DNA of 64,000 nt from Bradyrhizobium sp. URHD0069 (lineage in GTDB: Bacteria > Pseudomonadota > Alphaproteobacteria > Rhizobiales > Xanthobacteraceae). A model generated the notes under the pieces. That model worked only from the letters and a program-made list of their open reading frames with translations. It was not told where the DNA came from and made no database searches. Numbering within the stretch: the first letter of the stretch is position 1; each line of letters starts with the position of its first letter. Positions 17,289-25,666 of this stretch are shown one piece after another. Both the position numbers and the translations under genes were made by a program. Location of the stretch: positions 182,747 through 246,746 of the forward strand of contig NZ_JNIJ01000008.1 of the NCBI RefSeq assembly GCF_000701345.1, read 5' to 3'.

Positions 17289-18142
17289 TGCAGACAACGC
17301 TCGACCAAACCAAAGCCCGTGCTCTTCGTGGTACGATCAGGATTGAAAGTGCTGTGAAAGTGTACGGGAATCCGCAAAACGGAGTTGTCGCCGTCGATCA
17401 CTGCTCCCTCGAATGCCCACCTGGTGAGATTTCGATGGTGGTCGGCCCTTCCGGTTGCGGCAAGACGACACTTTTGAATGCGATTGCCGGGTTTCATTCC
17501 CTGACGAGTGGCGCGATCTATCTTGACGATGAGATGCTTTGTGGTCCGGGTAAGCCCAAAGCAGATCCTGGTTCGGACCGCATCGTTGTGTTTCAGAACG
17601 GCGCGTTGTTTCCGTGGAAGACGAATATCGAGAACGTCATTTTCGGCCCCGTCATGCAAGGGAAATTGGCGGTCAAGGAAGCCAAAGACAAGGCGCGAAC
17701 GATGATGGCCGAGGCCGGGTTGTCCGGCATCGAGAATGATTATCCAGGGCAGATTTCGTCAGGAGTGCGGCGACGCGTGGAGATAGTTCGCGCGCTCATG
17801 AACGATCCTAAGGTTTTGCTGCTCGACGAGCCATACCGCGCGCTCGACTCGTTGACGAAATCGGTCATGCACGAGTCGCTTCTCGAGACCTGTTACCGTA
17901 ATCGCATCACCGTCTTCTTTATTACCCATGATCTGGAAGAGGCCATTTTTCTTGGCGATCAGGTTGTTATCATGACCTCGCGCCCTTGCAGAACGAAGAA
18001 GCTGCTCAAGATCGATCTGCCTCATCCGCGAGATTACAGCATTGTGACGTCGCGGCGCTTCCGCGAGCTGATGGACGAGACGATGGATGCCGTACATGAA
18101 GAGGCAATGAAGGCCTTCGAGCTCGGCGAGCGAGAGGGGTAG
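17285..18142 (+). CDS. ABC transporter ATPase 1 with degenerate signature motif
   Basis: 285 residues; the start overlaps the permease stop (ATGATG). Walker A is GPSGCGKTT, the Q loop VFQNGALFPW, Walker B VLLLDEPYRALD and the H loop FITHDLEEA, all intact. The signature motif reads ISSGVRRR where the family has LSGGMRQR, so the first signature glycine is Ser. The DNA has no frameshift there. Because each ATP is held between the Walker motifs of one subunit and the signature of the other, this subunit should hydrolyse ATP normally against a partner with an intact signature. That partner is the ATPase at 19005-19868. Confidence 0.9.
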   Translation: MMQTTLDQTKARALRGTIRIESAVKVYGNPQNGVVAVDHCSLECPPGEISMVVGPSGCGKTTLLNAIAGFHSLTSGAIYLDDEMLCGPGKPKADPGSDRIVVFQNGALFPWKTNIENVIFGPVMQGKLAVKEAKDKARTMMAEAGLSGIENDYPGQISSGVRRRVEIVRALMNDPKVLLLDEPYRALDSLTKSVMHESLLETCYRNRITVFFITHDLEEAIFLGDQVVIMTSRPCRTKKLLKIDLPHPRDYSIVTSRRFRELMDETMDAVHEEAMKAFELGEREG

Positions 18143-18147
18143 ACGTC

Positions 18148-18990
18148 ATGTTTGCACTGGCCCAATTGCCGACCATGCTTGGAACGCGCGCAACCGCGCG
18201 GGCCATCATAGCCATCACTCTCGCCGCCGTGTTTTGGGAAATTGGTTCGCGATTCGGCGACTGGACCGGGGCACGCCTGCCTTTTATCGGAGTCGTGCCG
18301 CCACCCAGCCGCGTGTTGCTGGTGTGGTACAATCTGATCGGCGATTATGGCTATTGGCAGAGCTGGTATCTAAGTTTTCTCCGCGTTCTTGGCGGCTTTG
18401 GCGCGGCCATGGTGCTGGGAATTCCGTTCGGCATGGCGCTGGCCCTCAATCGAACATTCTATCAGACTGCCTTTCCAACTTTTGAAGTCTTGCGCCCGAT
18501 ACCACCGCTCGCGTGGGTGCCGGCGGCAATCTTGTTCTGGCCGACACAGGAGTTGTCGATCGCGTTTATTACCTTCCTTGGCGCATTCTATACGATCGTC
18601 ATCAACGTCGTTGGCGGCGCGCGGAGTATCGACGCGCGGTATATTCAATCCGCTAATGCGATGGGTGCCTCACGGTGGACCGTGTTTCGCCGGGTTGTTC
18701 TGCCATCAACACTACCCTCAATCATCGTGGGCGCCTCCGTCGGAATGGGAGTGACCTGGGAAGTGGTGGTGGCAGCCGAGATGATATCCGGTGGTGGCAG
18801 CAGCATGGGAAGTGGCACTGGCGGCGGCACCGGTGGCGGGCTCGGTTTCTTTATTTGGAATTCTTACACCGGCGGATCCTACGAACAGATCATCGTCGGC
18901 ATGATCAGCATTGGAATCGCTGGTTACATCTCCAGTTCGGCGATTCGTGCGCTCGGGGACAGGATAGCGCCATGGTTGAAGCCACGATAA
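18148..18990 (+). CDS. NitT/TauT-family ABC transporter permease 2 with glycine-rich loop
   Basis: 280 residues; GAGGGG lies nine bases before the start. It has six membrane helices and the coupling loop AMGASRWTVFRRVVLPSTLP (about 170-190). Just after VVVAAEMISG there is an inserted Gly/Ser-rich stretch (GGGSSMGSGTGGGTGGGLGF, about 212-232) that most relatives, including permease 1 of this cluster, do not have. It probably enlarges a periplasmic or interhelical loop. The gene lies between the two ATPase genes. Confidence 0.87.
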   Translation: MFALAQLPTMLGTRATARAIIAITLAAVFWEIGSRFGDWTGARLPFIGVVPPPSRVLLVWYNLIGDYGYWQSWYLSFLRVLGGFGAAMVLGIPFGMALALNRTFYQTAFPTFEVLRPIPPLAWVPAAILFWPTQELSIAFITFLGAFYTIVINVVGGARSIDARYIQSANAMGASRWTVFRRVVLPSTLPSIIVGASVGMGVTWEVVVAAEMISGGGSSMGSGTGGGTGGGLGFFIWNSYTGGSYEQIIVGMISIGIAGYISSSAIRALGDRIAPWLKPR

Positions 18991-19004
18991 CACGGGCAGG
19001 AACG

Positions 19005-19868
19005 ATGAATGAAAAATCCGCGAGCGGCGAACTGGAGGTCCGTGATGTGTCGAAGTTTTACGGCACGGACCGATATCCAAAAACAGTCGTAGATAATTGT
19101 TCGTTCATCGTAAAACGTAGCAAGCTTACCGTGATGATCGGGCCCTCCGGCTCTGGCAAGAGCACAATTGTGCGATTGCTGGCCAGCTTTGAACAGCCCA
19201 GCACGGGAGTGGTGTTACTGGATGGCAAGAAGGTGACGAAGCCGGATCGTGACAGGCTTGTCGTGTTCCAGGAATCTGCGTTGTACCCCTGGATGACGAC
19301 TTATGAGAACGTCGTGTTTGGGCCCAAAGCTCAAGGACGGCAGGGGGAACCGCTTGCGGAGGCCGCGCGTGGTGTCATTGATCGCGTCGGGCTCAGTCAG
19401 TTTCAGAAATCCTATCCCAATCAACTGTCGGGTGGCATGCAGCGCCGCGCCGAGTTAGCGCGCGCACTGATCAATAATCCCGCAATCATGATCCTGGATG
19501 AGCCTTTCCGCGGTCTTGACGCGATGACGAAGGGGTTGATGCAGGAATACTATGCGCAATTATTTGAGAACTCTCAGAGCACGCATTTATTCGTCACAAC
19601 GGATATCGACGAAGCGATCTTTCTCGCTGACCGCTTGCTTATCATGTCGAATTTTCCGCTGCGACTGCGACAGGTGATCGATGTCGATCTGCCGCGCCCG
19701 CGCCGGTTGGCCGATGTCGTTACAAGCGATGCAGCGAACCAGTTAAAAATGACTGCGCTTTCGATTTTGCACGAGGAGGCGCTGAAATCGTTCGCGGTCG
19801 GAAATCAGATGGCGGATCATTTCATCGAGTCTTATAAGCAACGTTATCGTCCTGACGCTTCAGACTAA
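19005..19868 (+). CDS. ABC transporter ATPase 2 lacking the H-loop histidine
   Basis: 287 residues from the ATG at 19005 (CAGGA just upstream); an ATG at 18972 overlapping the permease is an alternative. Walker A is GPSGSGKST, the Q loop VFQESALYPW, the signature LSGGMQRR and Walker B IMILDEPFRGLD, all canonical. The H-loop, normally THD, reads FVTTDIDEAIF: the catalytic switch histidine is Thr. With ATPase 1, which has a good His but a poor signature, this gives one consensus and one degenerate nucleotide site. It ends the transporter operon. Confidence 0.9.
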   Translation: MNEKSASGELEVRDVSKFYGTDRYPKTVVDNCSFIVKRSKLTVMIGPSGSGKSTIVRLLASFEQPSTGVVLLDGKKVTKPDRDRLVVFQESALYPWMTTYENVVFGPKAQGRQGEPLAEAARGVIDRVGLSQFQKSYPNQLSGGMQRRAELARALINNPAIMILDEPFRGLDAMTKGLMQEYYAQLFENSQSTHLFVTTDIDEAIFLADRLLIMSNFPLRLRQVIDVDLPRPRRLADVVTSDAANQLKMTALSILHEEALKSFAVGNQMADHFIESYKQRYRPDASD

Positions 19869-20374
19869 GTTCGCGCGGGAAAATATGCTTCTTGTTGGAA
19901 GTATTCTTGTGGCTCCAGATCGACCTTACAAATCGGTGAGGAAGCCTTTCATGTCGGAAATGGAATCTTTGTTACAGCCCGCCATGTGTTGGATGGCGCT
20001 GAGCGGATTTAGTGGAGGCGTCGTGATCTCCGAGTACGGTTTCGCAATTGGCACTGACGTTGCCCCTCGGGCTTAATCCAGGTTGATGTTCTGCCGCACA
20101 TCTCCGGGCGATGCATGGGACGAGTGGACGACGGGCGTGTAAAACCATCGGCTGCTGCCGCATGACGGTTCGCTATGAAACGACGCGCCCCGATGACGCT
20201 GGTCTTCGGGACCGCATGGGCGCCCACTACACCAGGCACGTCGATTCGGGGTCGAATGTGACGCGGCCGTTCTCTCGGCTGAAGGACGGAGCGTGAACTG
20301 ATTTTGCAAAACTCGAGGGATTGCTTGCAAAACAATTGGCACATAGAGGCGAAAAGGTTATGAGAATCAACGAT
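19869..20374. other. Non-coding or eroded DNA at the right end of the island
   Basis: No intact gene is seen apart from the short protease-like fragment annotated separately. Small open frames on both strands (up to about 110 codons) overlap and resemble nothing. The last 50 bases presumably carry the promoter now driving the tRNA-Leu gene; no convincing boxes were found. Confidence 0.45.
19917..20012 (+). pseudogene. Fragment resembling the N terminus of a trypsin-like serine protease
   Basis: One frame, without a start codon, reads LQIGEEAFHVGNGIFVTARH then VLDGAERI and a stop. The pattern GNGxFVTARHVL is the catalytic-His region of chymotrypsin-fold proteases. No Asp or Ser motif follows in any frame. 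It is only about 30 codons, so the resemblance may be accidental; if real, it is a gene remnant. Confidence 0.35.
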
Positions 20375-20461
20375 GCGGACGTGGCGGAACTGGTAGACGC
20401 AAGGGACTTAAAATCCCTCGATGGCAACGTCGTGTGGGTTCGAGTCCCACCGCCCGCACCA
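20375..20461 (+). tRNA. tRNA-Leu(UAA)
   Basis: 87 bases ending in an encoded CCA. The D arm, anticodon stem (AGGGA / TCCCT around CTTAAAA, anticodon TAA), a long class II variable arm (CGATGGCAACGTCG) and the T arm (GTGGG TTCGAGT CCCAC) all fold well. The acceptor stem GCGGACG / CGCCCGC has one mismatch, A5 against C68. The first 42 bases are duplicated at 11834. It forms the right boundary of the putative island. Confidence 0.95.
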
Positions 20462-20865
20462 CTGGCCGCCCAACCGGGGCGAGCTGCAACGACCGGCACT
20501 TGACGGAGCGCCCACCCGCAAGGCGCCAGCGGCGCTTCGCCGTTCAGCGGCATTTCATACCGGCTTTGTCGATGCAGCCTTCGAGACTGCCGTGCACGGA
20601 CACGTCTGGCACGCCAGCGGCCGCGGCGTTCATACCCGTATCACGAAAGACTCGTCACATTTACCCGTTATCATAGAATCATCGATGCGCCGGCTGGAGG
20701 GACCAACCATAAACTTTTGACCCTTGATTTTTCGAGCGTCTCCCGATCCGAAAGACGCGTCCTGATCCAGACCCAACGATCAAGCGATGGAAAGCGTGCA
20801 TTCCGCTCACCGGTCCAACGTAGCCGGAACGGCGGAAATTGTTTGAACTCATAGTGGGGGGAAAT
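20462..20865. other. Intergenic region after tRNA-Leu
   Basis: No gene is seen. A short hairpin AAGGCGCC-AGC-GGCGCTT lies near 20519-20537 without a T tract. The last 30 bases hold a strong ribosome binding site (GTGGGGGGA) for the next gene. Confidence 0.45.
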
Positions 20866-21978
20866 ATGAGACTGGCAGCTTATAACCTGGAGAATCTGTT
20901 CGATCGCGCCAAGGCCATGAATTTGGACTCATGGGAAGAAGGCAAGCCCATCCTCGCTGCCTTCGCCAAGCTCAATTCATTGTTGGGTGAAAGCACCTAT
21001 TCGGCTGCGAACAAGCGCAAGATGGTCGAGCTTATGATCGAGCTCGGCCTGGAGAAAAGCGACAAAGGTCCCTTCGTCATCCTTCGACGCAATCATGGCG
21101 GCTTGGTCAAGCGACCTCGTGCAGGAGGCTTGGAGATCATCGCCGACGGCCGCGCAGATTGGGTGGGTTCGCTTGAATTGCTCGACGAGCCGGTCGACGA
21201 AAACGCCATGCGGAATACGGCCCGCGTTCTTGCCGAGCTTGAAGCCGATGTCGTCGGGGTGATCGAAGCCGAAAATCGGCCCGCGTTGAACGAATTCAAT
21301 CGGATCATGATTCCCGCGGTTGGCGGAGCGGCCTTTCGGCATGTCATGGTGATCGACGGCAACGATGAACGCGGCATCGATGTCGGATTGCTATGCCGTG
21401 AGGGGTTTGCCATCGAGACGATGCGCAGCCACGTCGACGATCGCATGGCAAACGGCGTCGAAGTTTTCTCACGGGATTGTCCGGAGTATCATTTGACAAC
21501 TCCCAACGGCAATCGCCTCATAGTCATGGTCAATCATTTCAAGAGCAAAGGTTACGGCACAGTTGCCGGCTCAAATGCGCGCCGCAAAGCGCAGGCCCAA
21601 CGGGTCAAGGAGATTTACGAAGGCCTTATCGCGCAAGGTGCACAATTCATCGCCGTCGCAGGCGACCTGAACGACACGCCGGACAGTGATCCCCTCGCGC
21701 CCCTCATCGGCGATACGACGCTCCAGGATGCGTTCACGCATTCCCGTTTCGACAATGGCGGCTATCCCGGTACTTACGACAGTTGTTCGGAAGCCAAGAA
21801 GATCGACTACTTGCTGCTTTCCCCGCAATTTTTTGCCAAAGTCAGCGCCGGCGGCGTCATACGCAAAGGGATGTGGCCAGGAGTTCGTCCCAAGAAATGG
21901 GACGTGTATGAGGAACTCGCGGACAAGCGTGATGCCGCTTCGGATCACGCTGCGGTCTGGGTGGATGTTGATATTTAG
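20866..21978 (+). CDS. Endonuclease/exonuclease/phosphatase (EEP) family protein
   Basis: 370 residues from the ATG at 20866, which has GGGGGGA upstream. EEP-fold motifs in order: AYNLENLFDR at the N terminus, VIEAENRPAL (metal-binding Glu, about 130), VNHFKSKGYG (catalytic His, about 225), AGDLNDTPDSD (Asp/Asn pair, about 270) and SDHAAVWVDV at the C terminus. The family cuts phosphodiester bonds in nucleic acids, phospholipids or nucleotides with Mg2+. There is no signal peptide. The substrate is unknown. It lies next to the tRNA boundary and could belong to the host or to an adjoining acquired segment. Confidence 0.85.
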   Translation: MRLAAYNLENLFDRAKAMNLDSWEEGKPILAAFAKLNSLLGESTYSAANKRKMVELMIELGLEKSDKGPFVILRRNHGGLVKRPRAGGLEIIADGRADWVGSLELLDEPVDENAMRNTARVLAELEADVVGVIEAENRPALNEFNRIMIPAVGGAAFRHVMVIDGNDERGIDVGLLCREGFAIETMRSHVDDRMANGVEVFSRDCPEYHLTTPNGNRLIVMVNHFKSKGYGTVAGSNARRKAQAQRVKEIYEGLIAQGAQFIAVAGDLNDTPDSDPLAPLIGDTTLQDAFTHSRFDNGGYPGTYDSCSEAKKIDYLLLSPQFFAKVSAGGVIRKGMWPGVRPKKWDVYEELADKRDAASDHAAVWVDVDI

Positions 21979-22252
21979 CTTTGCGTCTGCTCGCGTATGG
22001 CTAGACAAGGGTGACGATCAGAATTTTGCTCGCGGGCTCCATCAATCCGCGAGCATTTGCGACATGCCGAGGGTTTCAAGGCGGCTCATCATTCTGGCGC
22101 CCGTGTCCTGCTGATCGATCAGGATCTTGACGATCTCATCGGTGAATGAAGCTTGCTCCTTGTATTGTTCGCCATGGCATTCTTGACTTTGCATGCTCGC
22201 GGAACTTCACCGCCTCGAAAATGTTGTCCTGCAGCAAATGGAGCAAGACGAC
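21979..22252. other. Intergenic region
   Basis: No convincing gene. Short frames on both strands have no recognisable features. Confidence 0.4.
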
Positions 22253-22399
22253 ATGGCCAACGAAAATCCGAGGGATCAAGGCGTTGCCTCCGAGCCCGAC
22301 CAGCCGAAGGAATCGCATTCACCCGCGGAAATGCCACCGCAAAGCGGCCCGCCTGCTTTGGACGGCGGGTTGGAATCGCCGCGCAGCAGTAACTGTTGA
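22253..22399 (+). CDS. Possible small hydrophilic protein
   Basis: 48 codons from the ATG at 22253, with ATGGAG nine bases upstream. The product is acidic, Pro/Ser-rich and without hydrophobic segments (MANENPRDQGVASEPDQPK at the start), probably disordered. Short genes of this composition exist in Bradyrhizobium, but nothing here proves it is translated. Confidence 0.35.
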   Translation: MANENPRDQGVASEPDQPKESHSPAEMPPQSGPPALDGGLESPRSSNC

Positions 22400-22407
22400 T
22401 GGTGCAA

Positions 22408-22448
22408 TAAAAAAAGCGCGACGGAGAGTTCTGCCCCCGTCGCGCTTT
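22408..22448 (-). terminator. Rho-independent terminator of the family 5 binding-protein gene
   Basis: A 12-bp perfect stem AAAGCGCGACGG / CCGTCGCGCTTT with a 12-base loop. On the minus strand it runs into TTTTTTTATTGC. It begins 17 bases after the stop codon of the binding-protein gene. Confidence 0.85.
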
Positions 22449-22464
22449 CGCGTTTGATGTTCGC

Positions 22465-24075
22465 CTACTCCGACTTCTCGATATTCCAGAAGACCGGCGT
22501 CGCCGGGCCGTCGAGCACGCCGGAGATCGATTTTCGCCAGACGCTCGGCGCGAAATACTGCCCGAGCGGAATGTAGATCACCTGCTCATAGGCTTCCTTC
22601 TGGATGTCGGCGGCGATTTTCTTCTGCTCCTCGGGCGAAGAGGCGCGCGCAAAGGCATCGCGCAGCTGCTCGATCTTGGCGTCTTCCGGCCAGCCGAACC
22701 AGCCGCCATTCTTGCCTCTGCCGCCGACGGAAACGTTGGCGATCGGATTCAAGACGTCGGCGCCGACCCAGTTGGTGAAGAACATGTTCCAGCCGCCCTC
22801 CTTCGGCGGCTTCTGGCTGGCGCGGCGGCTCACCACCGTCTGCCAGTCGGTTGCCTGCACATCCACTTTGAAACCGGCGTCGCGCAACAGCTGCGCCGCG
22901 ACGATTGGCTGCGCCTTCAGCGTGACGACGTCGCCGGGCGCCATCACGACGATCGGCGTGCCGTCATAGCCCGATTCGGCAAGCGCCTTCTTCGCTTCCG
23001 CCATGCCGTTGCCCTTCACCAAGGTATCGGCGCCGACCTCGGTGGCGAGCGGCGTGCCGCAAACAAACATTGCGCCGCAGATCTTGTAGTATTCGGGATT
23101 GCCGACCAGTGCATCCAGCACGTTCTTCTGGTTCATCGCCAGGAAGGCCGCGCGACGGACCTTGACGTTATCGAACGGCGGATAAAGGAAGTTCATGCGC
23201 CCGAGCGTCTGGAATCCGAGTTTGTTCAGGGTTTCGACCTTGATCTCCTTATTGCCGGTCAGCACCGGCAAAAGATCGAACGACGGATTCTCCATAAAAT
23301 CGATATCGCCGGACTGCAGCGCGTTCACCGCGGTCTGCGCGTCGGGCATCGTGATCCATTCGACGCGGTCGACCTTCACCACCTTACCGCCGGATGTCCA
23401 GCTCGGTGCTTCCTTGCGCGGCACGTAATCCTTGTTCTTCTCGTAGACCGCCTTCACGCCGGGTTGAAATTCCGACTGCACGAATTTGAACGGGCCGGAG
23501 CCGATCTGTTCGGGGATCTGCTTGTCGCCGGGCGTTTCCGCAAGGCGCTTGGGCATCATGAACGGCACCAGCGACGAAGGCTTGCCGAGCGACTCCAGCA
23601 CCAGGCCATAGGGCTCTTTCAGTTTCAGCGTGATGGTCTTGGCGTCGGTAGCTTCGATGCTCGCGGTGAAGTCCATCAGCTTCTGGCCCATGCCGTCGCG
23701 CTTGCCCCAGCGCTGCAGCGACGCCACGCAATCTTCGGCCGTGACCGGCGTGCCGTCATGCCACTTCAGGCCGTCACGCAGCGTAAAGGTGTAGGTCAGC
23801 TTGTCGTCGGAGACCTTCCAGTCCGCCATCTGCGGCTGAATCTTGAAGTTGGAATCCGTCGCCAACAACGTATCATAGACCATATAGCCATGATCGCGCG
23901 TGATGTACGCCGTGGTGAAGATCGGATCGATGATACGCAAATCGGAATGCATCACCGCGGTGATTGTCTTGGCATCGGCCATCGAAGACACCGTCAGCGC
24001 GGCCGACAGCGCGAGCGCGGACAGCGTGATGTTCGACGTCATCGTCGGCCGCTTCCAATGCGAGAGATGGAACAT
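22465..24075 (-). CDS. ABC transporter substrate-binding protein, family 5 (peptide/opine type)
   Basis: 536 residues from the ATG at 24075, with AGGAGAC eight bases upstream. Signal peptide 1-33 (cleavage near MADAKT). The SBP_bac_5 pattern is clear: YMVYDTLLATDSNFK, YTFTLRDGLKWHDGTPVTAE (about 85-105), IGSGPFKF and YPPFDNVKVRRAAFLAMNQ. Such proteins collect peptides, opines or similar compounds in the periplasm. The permeases and ATPase on the opposite strand (25667-29278) belong to the same transporter type and are the likely partners. This gene has its own terminator and a divergent promoter. Confidence 0.9.
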   Translation of the reverse strand: MFHLSHWKRPTMTSNITLSALALSAALTVSSMADAKTITAVMHSDLRIIDPIFTTAYITRDHGYMVYDTLLATDSNFKIQPQMADWKVSDDKLTYTFTLRDGLKWHDGTPVTAEDCVASLQRWGKRDGMGQKLMDFTASIEATDAKTITLKLKEPYGLVLESLGKPSSLVPFMMPKRLAETPGDKQIPEQIGSGPFKFVQSEFQPGVKAVYEKNKDYVPRKEAPSWTSGGKVVKVDRVEWITMPDAQTAVNALQSGDIDFMENPSFDLLPVLTGNKEIKVETLNKLGFQTLGRMNFLYPPFDNVKVRRAAFLAMNQKNVLDALVGNPEYYKICGAMFVCGTPLATEVGADTLVKGNGMAEAKKALAESGYDGTPIVVMAPGDVVTLKAQPIVAAQLLRDAGFKVDVQATDWQTVVSRRASQKPPKEGGWNMFFTNWVGADVLNPIANVSVGGRGKNGGWFGWPEDAKIEQLRDAFARASSPEEQKKIAADIQKEAYEQVIYIPLGQYFAPSVWRKSISGVLDGPATPVFWNIEKSE

Positions 24076-24353
24076 TCGTTTGTCTCCTGACATGAAATTG
24101 GTCAAAACCCGATCACTAGTTAAGCATGCAGTCTGTTATTTAGGCGCACTAACACGCTGTAAGTCCAAGGGATTTGAGACTTGCACCAAGCGCGATGCAC
24201 GTCAATCGAGTTTTGGCCCATGGCCGGGTTGCGAATGCAGCCCTCACCAGGCGCGCATGTTTCGCTTTATAGATTCACCGTCGATCATTTCTCGCAACTC
24301 GCCTCGCGATACCTATGCGTCGTTGAAATCAGCTCGAAAGTGAGAGAACGCTC

Positions 24354-25484
24354 ATGAATACCGCCAACCTTCCCTTTGATTCCGAGGCCATGCTGCAGGG
24401 ACTGCGCGGCTGGGTGGAATGCGAAAGCCCGACCTGGGATGCGAGCGCGGTGGATCGCATGCTCGACCTCGCGGCCCGCGACATGGCGATCCTGGGTGCG
24501 TCGATCGAACGCATCGCCGGGCGGCAAGGTTTTGGCGGCTGCGTCCGCGCGCACTTTCCGCATCCGAAACAGGGCGAGCGCGGAATTCTGATCGCGGGGC
24601 ATCTCGACACGGTCCATCCCGTCGGCACGCTGGAAAAACTCAAGTGGCGGCGCGAAGGCAACAAATGTTTCGGACCCGGCATCTTCGACATGAAAGGCGG
24701 CAATTACCTCACGCTGGAAGCGATCCGGCAGTTGGCACGCGCTTCGTTCACGACGCCGCTGCCGATTACGGTATTGTTTACGCCGGACGAAGAAGTCGGC
24801 ACGCCCTCGACCCGCGATATCATTGAGGCAGAAGCCGCGCGCAATAAATATGTGCTGGTGCCGGAGCCGGGCCGGCCGAACAATGGCGTCGTCACCGGCC
24901 GTTACGCGATTGCGCGATTTAATCTCGAAGCCATCGGCAAGCCAAGCCATGCCGGCGCTACGCTGTCCTCAGGCCGATCTGCTATTCGCGAGATGGCGCG
25001 CCAGATCATAGCCATCGACGGCATGACGACCGAAGACTGCACCTTCAGCGTCGGCATCGTGCATGGCGGCCAATGGGTCAATTGCGTCGCCACCACCTGC
25101 ACCGGCGAAGCGCTAAGCATGGCCAAGCGCCAAGTCGACCTCGATCGCGGCATCGAGCGGATGCTGGCGCTTTCCGGGACCGTCAATGACGTTACGTTCA
25201 CGGTCACGCGCGGCGTGACCCGGCCGGTGTGGGAGCCCGATGCGGGGACCATGGCACTGTACGAAAAAGCGCGCGGCGTGGCCAAGCAGATCGGCGTCGA
25301 GCTGCCCCACGGCAGCGCCGGCGGCGGCTCCGATGGCAATTTTACCGGCGCAATGGGAATCCCGACGCTCGACGGACTGGGCGTCCGCGGCGCCGATGCG
25401 CATACCCTTAACGAACACATCGAAGTCGACAGTCTCGCCGAGCGTGGCCGCCTGATGGCAGGACTTCTGGCGACGCTGGAGTGA
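24354..25484 (+). CDS. M20-family metallopeptidase (glutamate carboxypeptidase-like)
   Basis: 376 residues. Metal-binding motifs of M20 peptidases: AGHLDTVHPVG (His and Asp, about 80), FGPGIFDMKGG (bridging Asp, about 110), TPDEEVGTPSTRD (catalytic and metal Glu, about 145), and a late His in RGADAHTLNEH (about 350). The dimerisation domain lies between (about 185-290). There is no signal peptide, so it works on compounds already imported. It is divergent from the binding-protein gene and upstream of the permeases, so it probably hydrolyses the imported peptide or N-acyl compound. Confidence 0.9.
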   Translation: MNTANLPFDSEAMLQGLRGWVECESPTWDASAVDRMLDLAARDMAILGASIERIAGRQGFGGCVRAHFPHPKQGERGILIAGHLDTVHPVGTLEKLKWRREGNKCFGPGIFDMKGGNYLTLEAIRQLARASFTTPLPITVLFTPDEEVGTPSTRDIIEAEAARNKYVLVPEPGRPNNGVVTGRYAIARFNLEAIGKPSHAGATLSSGRSAIREMARQIIAIDGMTTEDCTFSVGIVHGGQWVNCVATTCTGEALSMAKRQVDLDRGIERMLALSGTVNDVTFTVTRGVTRPVWEPDAGTMALYEKARGVAKQIGVELPHGSAGGGSDGNFTGAMGIPTLDGLGVRGADAHTLNEHIEVDSLAERGRLMAGLLATLE

Positions 25485-25666
25485 AGGATGAAATCGTCAT
25501 TCCGGAGCGGCAAAGCATCGAACGCGGAATCTCGAGCCTGATTGCTTCGTCAGTCATTTCCTCCCAAACTAGGCTCCCGATGGCACGGGACTTGCTGAAC
25601 TGATACGCTGGTGGCGGGGAACCTACGACTGACCTTGCCATTCGGCCGATAACCTAACGGATCGAG

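Noticed and set aside
19885..20076. A 63-codon plus-strand frame after the second ATPase gene
   Set aside because: There is no ribosome binding site or family resemblance, and another frame of the same DNA carries the protease-like fragment.
11834..20461. A complete prophage or conjugative element
   Set aside because: No integrase, capsid, relaxase or conjugation genes are present; only the tRNA repeat and poorly coding flanks suggest a small island or remnant.
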